From positions 786,808 through 850,807 of the forward strand of contig BCKL01000001.1 in the NCBI GenBank assembly GCA_001600635.1: a DNA stretch of 64,000 bases, read 5' to 3'. The notes beneath the pieces are model-generated. The model had not been told where the DNA came from. It did no database searches and saw nothing but the letters and a program-made list of their open reading frames with translations. The stretch is from Leucosporidium creatinivorum (taxonomy: Eukaryota; Basidiomycota; Microbotryomycetes; Leucosporidiales; Leucosporidiaceae). The position numbers were made by a program, and so were the translations under genes. Shown here piece by piece: positions 42,772 through 53,982 of this stretch; positions within the stretch are counted from its first letter, which is position 1, and the number at the start of each line of letters is the position of its first letter.

Positions 42772-45700
42772 ATGCCACCAAGAGCGGCGTCTAGCGAGAC
42801 GTACAACGAGGGTCCTGCTGCGTCAGGAAGTGGATCGCAGTACGAAGCCGAGGACAAGCAGGAAACGAAGCGAGCACGCAGGAAAGTGAGTTGCTGAAGC
42901 ACCTCGCTGACTGCGCGGGGCCATTTCGAAACCTTGCACCAGTCGTACTCACCTCTGATTCTCTCCCTGACTCGATGATAGCCTGTGACCTGCGCCCGTG
43001 AGTGCTCTCTCGCTCTTTCTCCTTTCCGCTCGACGCCCCCGCTGACCTGGGCTTCTCGGCACCTCCGATGACAGAATGCAGGAAGCGGTGAGCTTCTCCT
43101 CACGCTTCGTATTGTAGATCAGCTTACTGACACTCGCTTCCTACTCCTCGCTTTTAGCAAACTGAGATGCGACCGCGGGAACCCATGCTCGGTGCGTTCT
43201 CATCGCCGAGCTCCCCTGCGGCGACTGCTGCCGAAAAGCGCTCCGGAAGGGGCTTCAAAGGCTCAAACTGTCACTTGAATCTTCGTAGGCGTGCAAAGAG
43301 CGAGGCGAGGGCGACCAATGCGAGTGGGAGGGAGCTGTGAGGTTGCCGTGAGCTCGACCGAGCCGGCAAGGTCGACTCTCGCTGATCTTGACCTTGCAGG
43401 AATACAACCTACACGCGCGAGGATGAAGCTATCGAGCTACGTGGACAACTGGAACGACTGGAAGGACTGCTGGCGATGCTGGACGAGCCGTTGATGGCCG
43501 AGATTGATGGAGCGAGGAAACGAAAGGTGAGTTCGACGCTATCAGAAGGCCCCCTTCTTTGCCGACGATTTCTAGCAGGACTCGTACAATACGGAGAGTG
43601 AAGGCTCGGTACCTTCTCCCGTCTACTCTCGCAACGGCGCGCACTTGGACGCTGCGCCGGCCTCTTCCACGATCGCCGAGCTCGCTCGCAGCCTTCCCCC
43701 TCGATCCGAGGTAAGCTTGGAAGGGCTGAAGTAGACATCAGTATCAGTACTGACCGACCATCTTTCCCGTGGAACAGCTTGACGCTCTCGTACAGCTCTT
43801 CCTCATCCGCGACGTCCCCTTCCTTCCCATCCTTCACGTGCCGTCCTTCCGCCAACGCTACCAAGCTCTCGACCCGGCTTCAGCACACTCGGATCCTTTC
43901 TTCCTCGCGCTCCTGCTCGTCATTGCTGGCTGGTCGATGCATTCGAGGCTGATGGGAACCAAGATTCGTAAATGTGTGCTGATCGAGGCGGCGAAGGAGG
44001 TTCTCAACGTCGCCGAGTGAGTGATCTCGGGCTGTGGATTACTATATGACACCGAGTTGACTTCTCTTCGCCTACAGCTACATGGAGTCGCCGTCGCTGG
44101 ATGCCTTGCGCACCCTCCTCATCCTCCACCAGTACCAGACCGTCCAGGAGAGCTCGTCGGCGGCTTTCACGCTCTCTTCCGCCTTCCAGCTTGCTCAGGT
44201 ATGTATTCTAGGACGCGCTGCACCCTTCTGAAGCATGCTTGCTGACCGCCTCTTCTGTTCAGATCCTCGGCCTGGTCAGTGCCCTTCGGCGTAGTAGGCC
44301 GCTCGAGGTCTAGATGTCGCTAACTTGGCTTGCACCCTCTGCAGAACCACGACCCAAGCTCAATCAGCACAATCGACTGCGTAGAAGTGCAGGAGCGTCG
44401 ACGCATTTGGCTGTTGATGGTCTCCCTCGAGTGGTCGAGCAGCTCGGCGCGGACGACGACTTACGATCCGTCAAGCTACGACGTCGGAGTGAGATTTGAT
44501 GATGTTCTCGTCGTACCTTGAGCCGTTTGCTGACTCTGCTCTGCTCTTCAGTTCCCCGCCAACGCCCACGACGAGAACATCACGCCGACCTCCGTCATCG
44601 ACTCGCCCTTCCCTTCCGCCACGCCAACCCTCTACCTCTCTTACCTCTTCCAAGTCGCTTCGCTAGCTCGCACTGTCACCGAGAAGGTGTACGCCGCCCG
44701 ACTCGCCTCCCCCCTCGCCTGGGGCACCATCCTTCAACTCAACGCCGAGCTCGCTCAGATCGAGTCGGGCTTCCCGCCAGAGTTTGCACTCGAGTGGCAG
44801 GGCGATTTGATCAAACCGCTGGGTAGCTCGGAGCTCGAGACGGAGGTCATGAGGGTGCGAGTGAGGCTGCTGCTCCTCCAGCAGTACATTCGCTTGAACC
44901 GACCTTTGTGAGTTTCCGGCCCTCTCACCCAGCGTTCGTGGCTCACTCGCTGACACGCACCCGCTCTGCAGCCTCACCAAGGGCTTCTCGGACTCGCGCC
45001 TCCGCGACGCTCGCCTCAAGTGCTGCTCAGCGGCGTAAGTTCTTCGCTTCGGCCCAGAGGTTCGAGCTTTCTACTGACATCACGTGGCTCGCAGACATCA
45101 AATCATCTCCATGTTTCGCGGCTTCCCCGACAACCATCCCCTCTCCCTAGGCTGGGATCTGACGTTCCACGCCCTCAACGCTCTGATCATCCTCGCTGTC
45201 GACCTCCTCCGTGAGCTGTTCGCCCTTAGCCCGGAGGGAGTGAAGACAAATGCTAACATCTGTCTCCTCTGCAGAGTGTCCGCAAGGCCCAAGCTCGGAG
45301 GGCGCCCGTCGTCAAATCTCATCGACCATCGCCATCCTCGGCGCTCGCCAATTGGACCACTTTGCTGTCGTCGAGTCTGTTCGAGTCGTCAACTCGCTCT
45401 TGAGCCAGTCGCTGTCGATTACCAAGCGCAAGCATGATCAACTGGCCGCTTCGGGAGCGTTTGGACAGGTTCCGACCTCGGCGGCGGCGTTCGGAGCGTT
45501 GTCGAGTGAGTCGAGCGATTCGTCGTTGGGGCTTCGACGTCACTGCTGACGCCCCTCATCTCGCAGATCAAGGCTATGTCAATGGTTCTGGAGATCGTCG
45601 TGGCTCAGGCGACTGCCACCTCCCACCCCTCTCGCCGAGCGCCTTCCTCGACACTCCCCTCCCCATCCCCATGTCGGTCGACCCGTTCGCTTCGCATACG

Positions 45701-45826
45701 CTGAACGCTGCTGGACGAGAGGGAGGCGAGATGCTACACCTGTGGGATGGGTTGGCGAAGCTGAGGAGGTTCTACTCCGTGCCGGCGGCGAGTGAATGGG
45801 TCGAGTTGTGCTCGGCGAGGGGTTGA
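42772..45826 (+). CDS. Zn2Cys6 fungal-specific transcription factor
   Basis: About fourteen exons, roughly 700 residues. The zinc cluster CAQCRKRKLRC, DRGNPCSACKERGEGDQC is spread over four tiny exons, including 42982-42997 (16 nt) and 43075-43087 (13 nt). A coiled-coil linker follows (ELRGQLERLEGLL), then the fungal_trans domain (FLIRDVPFLPILHVPSFRQRY, SLDALRTLLILHQYQ, VQERRRIWLLMVSLEWS). It should bind CGG-type DNA sites and activate or repress a metabolic pathway; the target is unknown. The next gene, on the opposite strand, encodes a flavin monooxygenase, but its promoter faces away. The ATG is at 42772, the first in frame. Confidence 0.88.
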
Positions 45827-46065
45827 GGTTGAAGCGAGAGGGAAAAGCCTGTATCGAGAGCATCGGAACGGACACTGGGGACACTCGAGTAGACGTAGCA
45901 GACTGGAAAGACACTTGAACTGATCATGAGCCCTCTGAGACACCGAGCAGGCGGGCGCCGAGAAGATGAATGAGCTTGCTCAAGCAGCTGCATCTGCCGA
46001 GAGACAGAACTGAGCACAGATGAGCCTCTAGTACAGAACAACACTTCTAGCAACACTAATCTCTC

Positions 46066-47746
46066 TCAATAACCCAACACGGCCCTCCTCAATCCTTTAG
46101 CTCCCTGCCTCAAATCCCTCATCGCCGCGCTCGTCTTGCTCCACTTCCCAAATCCCACCTCCCCTTCCCCAAGCTCCTCCAGCCATCGATCATGCGAATC
46201 GAACTGCCTCGGGTGTCCCCAAACGAGCGGCGTCCTCGACTCCTCGATATCCTCGCTCACGCCCGGCTCAAACTCGAGCTGGATCTTGCCCGCCCAGTAA
46301 GCTGTTGCCAGTCGTGATTGGATCTGCGCGAGCGAGAAGGGGATGACGAGGTAGGGCAGACAGATGAGGGCGAGGGTGGGGTCTGGGTAGTAGAAGGTAT
46401 CCCGCGAGTCGAGGTGTCGGACTCGGAGGCCGCCTTCTGAGGGGGTGGTGGGCTGCTCGCCGTTGGGAAGGGGGGGCTGCTTGGTGAGTGGGTGATTGTC
46501 GAAAGGTGCGTCGGATGGGTCGATGAAAGGGAAGGAGAAGAGGTAGCCTGTGGCGAAGAGGATGGCATCCACGTCCTCGAGCGTTCGGCCATCGACGAAG
46601 GTGATGAGCTTCCCTTCGGTTTTGGCGATGGGAGGGAAGACGGTGATCTCGCGAGCCCAGTCTGGTGCGGAGGGGTCGTCGAAGGGAATCCCGAGCGCGG
46701 AAGGAGAGCGAGCGGATTGATAGATCTTGGGCAGCACCGCCGAGGGGTCGGCGAGTCGACGCTCGTGGATCGAGACGGCGCATTCTCGGGTGGCATCATA
46801 GCCTGAGGCACCATTGCCAACGACGAGGACAGTCTGTCAAAGAGCGAGTCAGCGAGATCTTTGTTGGCTTGGTGGTGAAGGAAGCTCACCTTGTCGCGAA
46901 AGGGTTCGGCCGAGCGGTACCAGCGCGAGTGCAGGATCTCGCCGCTCCAAGATGGCAGACCTTCGATGTGAGGGACCCAAGGCTTCGAGTAGTGACCATT
47001 TGCGACGATGACAAAATCGAACTGGGCGGTCTGCGAGCGAGCGAAGGAGGATCAGTTCGGAGGCGTGCGCCGAGATTCAGCAAGAACTCACCTTGGTGGG
47101 CTCACTCGTCGCCGAGGTAGACCTGGTCTCGACCAGCCATTTCCTCTGCTCTCCTCCATCCTCCTTGCTTGTCCATCGTAGTCGGGTCACGCGAGTGCTG
47201 AGCGAGATGTGCTCGTCGAGGGATCTTGCGCCATCCTTGACGTACGCTGCGATGGCTTCGGGCCCAGGAAAGAGCGGCTGTAGCAAATGGAGTGAGAGGA
47301 TTGTCAGCTCTAGTCGCCTGCAGCACTGTAATAGCCTGGAGCCGCTCAGCCGCCGACCGAGCCGCCGAAGCAGCGAAGGGAGCGGCTTAATCTTTAGACG
47401 AGAGAGAGGGACTTACCACTGGTGGAGGGAAGGGTCGAGCGCGATACTCCATCAATGTCGACGGTACATTGGTGTGCAGTCCTGGGTACATGGGTGTCGG
47501 CGGAGGCGGTCTATCGCTACCCTCTCCGGGCGCCTGCAGCGTTGCGATGCCATCCGCGTCAAAGCTGACCAGACACGGCCCAGCATCCTTTGATAGTAGC
47601 CAGGCTCCTCCCACCTCGTCCCGAGCTTCGATTAGGTGAGCGTCCAATCCCTTCTCGAGAGCTTCCTCGAGCGCGACGAGGCCGCTTGCTCCCCCGCCGA
47701 CGATGGCGACCCGTTTGGTACCTGTAGTGCTAGTTGCTGAGCCCAT
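46066..47746 (-). CDS. flavin-containing monooxygenase
   Basis: Four or five exons, about 490 residues. The FAD-binding motif VAIVGGGASGL is near the N-terminus (residues 13-23). The NADPH-binding motif VLVVGNGASGYD lies near residue 220, and the late strand DAILFATGYLFSFPF follows. FDFVIVANGHYSKPW corresponds to the stretch before the second nucleotide site. It oxidises N- or S-containing small molecules with NADPH and O2, cytosolic or at the endoplasmic reticulum. The ATG at 47746 is the first real one; the longer in-frame extension lacks an ATG. Its promoter is the 165-bp gap shared with the PhoD-like gene. Confidence 0.85.
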
Positions 47747-47911
47747 AGAGCAGCAGCCGATTTCTGTAAGTGAGGTTGTCGAAGAAAGGAGGTAACGGGC
47801 GAAAGGCAACCCGGAAGCGCCAAGGGAAGTGCGATTCACGAGGTTCTGCTCCTGCCAATCGCTTGCTTGCTAGTGGATTTGCTGCACCTCGTTAAAGCAG
47901 CTTAGACTACC
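47747..47911. promoter_or_regulatory. 165-bp divergent promoter, flavin monooxygenase / PhoD-like phosphatase
   Basis: Short gap between the ATG at 47746 (minus) and the proposed ATG at 47912 (plus). If the PhoD-like gene instead starts later, the gap is about 520 bp. Confidence 0.4.
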
Positions 47912-50900
47912 ATGGATGAACCCGGTGAGCCTCCCTTCCCTGTCCTACAGCCGTACAGCGATGGGCATCCAGCCATCTCGAGGACTTAGCGAGTGACGCA
48001 GCTCGACCCTCAACACTGGGCGAACTCCCGCCGAGTTCTGTAGCAGAGCAGGCAAGCTGACCTCTTCTGATCACCTACAGGATTCCACGCACGAAGGTCA
48101 ATCTTCTTCCCGCTCCCTCTCGTCTCTAGCAGCAAGCAGCTGACCCTCTCTCTCTCCCCCTTGTTCACCTTCGGCATTTCCTGCTTCCACCTTCGCCATC
48201 GCTCGGTCTACACTGTCGCCATTCTCGACTATTCTACTACACTCTCGACGTTCCCCCTCCTTGATCCGACGTGACGACGAGCAGGAGGGCGGAGCGCGAG
48301 GCTCAAGCAGCTTACAAGGACGGCAAGCTCGGACACCATGGTCTGAAGGACACCAAGCCGCTCGAAGATTTCGAGGCGCTCAAGGAGGCTATCAACGTCC
48401 CTTCCGGCGCTGAGGGAACCGCTGGAGGCTACGAAGTCCCGGGCTACAGGCCTCCTCCTCATGTGCCCCCCTCCGAGATCCCTGGAACTGGCACCCTTCC
48501 AGTCCCCGGACCTCTCCCCACCGGTCAGACTCGGCGACAGATGTATCCTCATCTCCAGCTCATGTACGTTGGCGTTGGCAGTCGAGCTCGGCGCTGAATC
48601 TCGGCTCACCTCGTTTCGCTCTGCGCAGGACCGGACCAATGCTTCGCTACGACACAGTCAAGGACAACGTCTGGCATGGATACCTCATGATCGTCTCGAC
48701 CGACGCCGGTTCGACTTACGACCCCATCTCGCCCAATGCCCTCGTCGAATGGGATGCGACCGCCTCGGGTTTCGTGCACCACAAGGCCGGCTCGCCCGAG
48801 GAGGAGAGCGATTCTGCGGTCAACCGTCGTCACATCAACGGTATTCGCATCTACACCTACCACTCGTTGGCCGGACCTCAGAGCTTCTGGAGGTTCAAGC
48901 TCGAGATCCCTCTCGGCGAGCGCGAGGAGGAGATCTTCTACAGCATCAATGTGAGTAAAAGGCGCCGGTCGAGCCGAGTGCCCTGCTGACCGAATCTGTC
49001 TACAGGGAGGACCCGAGAACTCGTTTTGGGTACCTGCGGTCGGGCAGAACATGCGCTGTGAGTGGTGCTCGACCCTCAGCGCTCGACGATCGCTGACTTT
49101 TCGCCACTCGAAGGGGTTGGACACTCGTGCAACGGTTTCTCTGGAGGAGTCGATACGGCTGCTTTCAACGGGTGAGCTAGATTCGAACCTCTGCAGGCCT
49201 ACCTCGCTGACAGCCTCGCCCTTGCAGACCCGATCCTCTTTGGCGCGATGTCCTTCGCGAGCACGCCAAGCAGCCTCTTCACGTTCTCATCGGAGGGTAC
49301 GCCCTATCTTCTTTCATCTACAACCCCAATATAATAGCTGACCCACTTTCTGTCTACAGAGGAGATCAGGTGCGCCGAACGACTTCCCTCGACTGAGGCC
49401 CCGAGCTAACCCTCCCTCTCTACAGATCTACTGCGACCCGCTCACCAAGGAGCCCGAGTTTGTCGAGTGGATCAACGAGCCAGACTCGACCAAGAAGGTC
49501 GCCGCCGCCATCACGCCAGACATGCTCCTCGCGCTCGACCGCTTCTTCTTCAACCACTACTGCAACTGGTTCCGCTCGGGAGCGTTTGGAGAGTCCATCT
49601 CCAAGATCCCGATGCTCAACATCTGCGATGATCATGTAAGTCTTGCGCCTCGCTCGAGAGGAAGACGAAGCTGACCTCCGCGCTTCGCAGGACCTCATCG
49701 ACGGATTCGGTTCTTACCCCGACGACCTCCAAGGCTCGCCTGTCTTCTCATCGTACGTCTCTCGTCGAGCTCGACTTGAACACAGCTCACCTCTTGCTAT
49801 CTTACAGGATTGGAGGCCGAGGAATCTTCTGGTACCTGCTCTTCCAGCAGTTTATCGTCGACGACATCGATGGCACGAGCCCCGCTCCCAACACCCACCC
49901 AAGCAAGAGCTGTATTATCGGCGGCGAGGGAGCATGGATCCCCTTCCCCTCCCACTCGTTCCTCTCGTACCTCGGCCCTCGCGTCTACATCCTCCTCCTC
50001 GACTGCCGTATCGAGAGGAAGAAGAACCAAATTTGCTCGGACATCACCTACAAGCGCTGCTTCGATGCCATTCGAGCGCTGCCGGCCGAGGTCGACCATC
50101 TCGTGATGCTTCTCGGTGAGTCCGACCGCGAGAGACCGACCGAGCGGCCGCTGATCCTTCTTCACTCCTACAGGTGTCCCCATCTGCTACCCTCGTATGA
50201 CCGCCATCGAAAGCGTCCTTGAGTCCAAGTACAACCCCATGTCCCTCCTCGCCAAGGCCAAGCTCATGCCGAGCGCCGTCAACAAGTTCAACGCGTGAGC
50301 GCCGAGCTTTTCGAAACACCTCGCTCTTCGCTGACTTACTCCATCTACAGCGAGGCCGAGCTTCTCGACGATCTGAACGACCATTGGTGCGCTGGACATC
50401 ACAAGAAGGAGCGCAACCAGTTCATCGACGACTGCCAGAAGCTCGCGCTTGAGTGCCGTCTTCGCGTGACCTACCTGTCGGGAGATGTGCATGCTTGCTG
50501 CGTCTCGAAGTGAGTCTCGATCGCTCTTCCCCTCCTTTCGCCGAGCTCCTGTGGCGCTCGCGGACCGAGCTAACTGGCCTTCTCGTTCCCAGGCTGCACA
50601 ACAGCAAGAAGAAGATTGCGCCTGCTCAGGATCCCAAGTACATGGTGAGTGACTTCGCCGCCCTCTGCTACACACGAGTGAAGGCTGACCACCCGCCTAC
50701 CACAGCTCCAAGTCGTCTCTTCGGCCATCGTCAACACCCCTCCTCCTCCTCCCGTCATCATGCTGGTCGCTACCCTCGGCAAGAAACGCCACAAGACCCT
50801 TCACTACATCGACACCGACGAGACTCTCATCGAGATGTTCGAGACGGATGTAAGTCGTTCTTCTCTTCTCCTTCGCCTCCGCCGAGCGCTGACCCCTCGC

Positions 50901-51086
50901 CCTCCCCTCCCACAGACGGACGACACCAAGCTCAAGAACACCACGGTCCTCGGTCGCCGCAACTATTGCTTGGTCAACTACATCCCCGAGACGGGTGAGG
51001 TCGACTTCTCGATCCAGGTGGAGAAGAGTCAAGGCTCGGGCACGACCAAATCTTATGCCATTCGCACGCCTGCGCCGGCATGGTGA
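47912..51086 (+). CDS. PhoD-like phosphatase (metallophosphatase fold), large cytosolic form
   Basis: About fifteen exons, roughly 790 residues. Metallophosphatase signatures are VLIGGGDQIYCDP (Gly-Asp), NICDDHDLIDGFGSYPD, LLLDCRIERKK and VTYLSGDVHACC. This is the PhoD-like_2 family found as one large protein in fungi. Its substrate is unknown. The first exons are short: ATGGATGAACCCG (47912-47924), then 16 nt (48081-48096), then 48285 onward, which keep the frame and end in RRAEREAQAAYKDGKLGHHG. The intron 48097-48284 has a CTGAC at 48140-48144 followed by about 140 nt without any AG. The alternative is a non-ATG start near 48271. Confidence 0.8.
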
Positions 51087-51533
51087 TCATCTTAAGTAGT
51101 GCGGAAGGATGGACTCGTTTGTCACTCTGGTTACCCTTAGTTACTCGGCGGAATCGTAATCTTGTGTATAAGTACGGATCTTGCCGAGAAGAGAGGCTCG
51201 AAGCGCGAGAGCAGTCGTAGTGGGTGCTCGACGCCCCTCGACCGTCACTCTGCTCCCGTAGCATCTCACTCCCAACAGTGTCGCGCGTGTCTCCTAGCAG
51301 CGATCTGCGCTCGAGTCAATCGTGAACCGTCGCGTAGCGCGAGAGGCCGCTGAGAGCTGATCGCCGAGACTTAGAGGCGCCGGAAGAGAGCTCTTGGGGC
51401 GGCGATCTAGCGGAGCGTTGAGCTGACGGTACTCGCGCTGGCGCTGGGTTACGCGAAGGCTGTGACGGGGTATGTTCTGTGCTCGAGTTGCAGGAGGCCG
51501 GAAACCGCTCGACGTCCTGCTCTGTACATCCAT
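51087..51533. other. intergenic region between two convergent genes
   Basis: About 450 bp holding the 3' ends of the PhoD-like and uS11m genes. No supported gene, repeat or hairpin stands out. Confidence 0.35.
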
Positions 51534-52402
51534 CTAGATACTGCGAGGGGAAGAGAGGTCAGCACCGGATTACCTGGACATATTGAGAGACCAATAACGT
51601 ACACACGACGCTTCTTGGCGCGAGTTCCGCCAACCTTCAATGGGGTCTGCGAAGCGGAGGAGCTGGGTCAGCTCTCGGCGACGGCAAAGAGCTGCAGGAG
51701 CAGCATGATGTAGCGAGTACTCACAGCATCCGTTACCCTCCTCACGAGCTGCCTTACACCATCTCCCTCTCCTCCCATCAATGTCCGATAAACCGCATCC
51801 CTTCCCTGTCCGAATCCCTTCCACACGACCTCCAAGTCGGTCGGTGCTGCCCAAATGACCTTCTTGCGCTGTCCTCCCGAGCCAATTGGTGGGTTGACCA
51901 GATCCGTGATCTTCTTGAACATGCGCAGCGATACCTCGACGGCAGCATCGTAAGTTCCCCTCGACGCGCCCTTGTAGCCGGCGGAGCCTCCCGAAACCCA
52001 GGCTACAGCATGGTGCGGGTCCTCGGGGGAGAGTTCTGCTGATGTAGCGCCTGGGGTGGTCGTCAGGGTGAGGATCGTGTTGTTCCTCGAGGCGAAGACG
52101 GAGAGGCGGTAAAAGTTGGATTGGCGACGCTGTCCTCCGAATCCGGTGGTAGGGCGGCGGACGGCCGCGGTGAAGCGAGAGGAGGAGGAAAACTCTGCTG
52201 GGGATGGGGTCGAGTCGGCGGTAGGAGCGGGAGCGCGGTAGGCTTCGGGCAGGGGCGAGCCTGGCAGAGCGGAGGTGGGAGGAGAGACGGGCAGCGTGTC
52301 GGGTACAAGAGATGTAGTAGGAGGGGCGGTAGTGAGGAAGCGAAGTGCTGATGGCCTGGCCCAGCTGCGCGCGAGCATCGTCTTGGAGGTTGAAGCGAAC
52401 AT
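51534..52402 (-). CDS. mitochondrial ribosomal protein uS11m (yeast Mrps18 type)
   Basis: Three exons, about 255 residues. An Arg/Ser-rich presequence (MFASTSKTMLARSWARPSALRFL) leads into the uS11 fold: NTILTLTTTPGA, VAWVSGGSAGYKGASRGTYDAA, DLEVVWKGFGQGRDAVYRTL, and the basic end TPLKVGGTRAKKRRVI completed by a two-codon last exon before TAG at 51536-51534. It belongs to the platform of the mitochondrial small subunit. I chose the ATG at 52402 for its strong CAACCACCATG context; an in-frame ATG at 52444 would add 14 residues. Confidence 0.85.
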
Positions 52403-52566
52403 GGTGGTTGAAAGCGAAGCTTCGCGAGCAAGTCCAAGTCGCATCTCATCTAGAAGGGCCTGCTCTCATGTAGCTCTGCACACGGTACAGCTCATCTCAT
52501 AGATTGTCATTTTGACCCCAGAGCACCTGTACCCAAGTCTACGGTCTGCGTCTCTTTGCTCGGCGC

Positions 52567-53699
52567 TCAGGACGAGCTCGCGGCGCACAGTGGAACGGCT
52601 GTCGTGTTGCTAGCGACTCGCTCGCACCCAGCAGGGCATGCAGCAGACGGGTCGTTCTGCCACGCAAACATTGGATCCGTTTCGTTCGCTGCAAGAGAGA
52701 GGGCCGTCAGCGACCCGCTCTGATCTCGGCGTTGGTTTCGGCGGCCGAGGGGAAGTGTAGACTCACTCAGGACCATCGGCAGGACAGTAGGCATCGTGCC
52801 GAGAGGATACGATGCGGCCATGACGTCTAGAGAAGACAGCAGAATCTGACCAGCGCCGCTGACAGAGGAGTCGAGTTAGCAGTTATCGCCGAGCTCGCAG
52901 AAGAGAGCGAACTTACTAAGCCACAAGCCGTTCAATGCTCGTGCCATACACGTACTCTTTCATACCTGCCCATCGAATGGCGCTGGCGCACATCGGACAC
53001 GACTCGGCGTTCGTGTAGAGCGAAAGCTCCTTCATTCCCGTCCGAACTTCGTTCGGCGTGAGCCCTCGGTCGGTCAGGATCTGGATGGCGCGATTGATGG
53101 CGTTGCTAGTTGGGTAAAGAGAAGTATCAGCAGAGCGGTGGAGTGAGAGAAGAAGCAGTCCGACGTGTAGTCCTCGACTCCTTGTCGACGTCGCAGGCTT
53201 CCACTCAAAGCTCGCTTCCCCTCGCCGAAAGCAGTGGGATACTCACATCTCGCCGTGATTGGTCCCATCACCCGTAAGGGATCCATTATTGGCGCCCAAA
53301 GCCACCAGAGTATTGCTGAAGCCGAAGAACTTGGTCAGCCCTCCCTTCGGCGATGCCAGATTTGTTCCACCGCTGCTCACTCGGTGCTGTTCACAATCGC
53401 CGCGCCGTAAGGGTACATCCCACAAGGATTGCCGAGGAGCTCAAAGGTGGCATTGTTGGCTCGGCGCATCCAGTAATCGCGCATCGAGGGAGCGACACCT
53501 GTGTAAACGCTTGGTGAGCCTATCTCCACTTGCAAGTCAGTCGCGAGCCGCTGTACGTACCTCCGATATATTTACCGGCTGCGCTCTGTTGCGTGAGTCT
53601 CGCGGGAGCGTTGATGTAGGCCTGATGCGCGGCGACCATGGGCGAAAAGGCAAGAGCAACCACCGAGAGAGCGGCACAAGAGAGGAAGGAGCAATGCAT
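52567..53699 (-). CDS. secreted protein of the cytidine/adenosine deaminase superfamily
   Basis: Six exons, about 250 residues. A clear signal peptide (MHCSFLSCAALSVVALAFSPMVAA) precedes a deaminase fold with HGE in GDGTNHGEMNAINRA (zinc His plus proton-shuttle Glu) and the zinc Cys pair in ESCPMCASAIRWAG (PCxxC type). The C-terminal half carries several more Cys and Asn-x-Thr sites (ASNTTAVPLCAAS), fitting an extracellular glycoprotein. Guanine or tRNA-type deaminases share this motif order, but the substrate of the secreted form is unknown. It may salvage external nucleobases (inference). The start is the ATG at 53699, in the context AAGATGC. Confidence 0.8.
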
Positions 53700-53982
53700 C
53701 TTGAGCTGACGGAAGGTGTACCACTTTAACAAAAGAAGGGGAGAAGGAGAGAGGCAGAAGTGATGGCAATCGCCGCCAATCGCGCTTGCTTTTCGGCCCC
53801 GAAACTAGCGGCCGACTCGCGGCGGGGTCGGCAATCGCGATGGTTGACGTTGACGAGAGCCAGAGTTGTTACAGATCAAAGCAAAGTCGTATTCGGCTAA
53901 CCTCTCGGGAAGCGCATCAACAGCAAGCACTCTCCTCTCCCCTCGCCCACCCTCCTCGAGCGCTGCGCTTCCGCCCATCACA

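Noticed and set aside
48271-48273. GTG as start codon of the PhoD-like gene
   Set aside because: Non-ATG starts are rare in fungi, and an ATG at 47912 with two in-frame short exons explains the N-terminus better.
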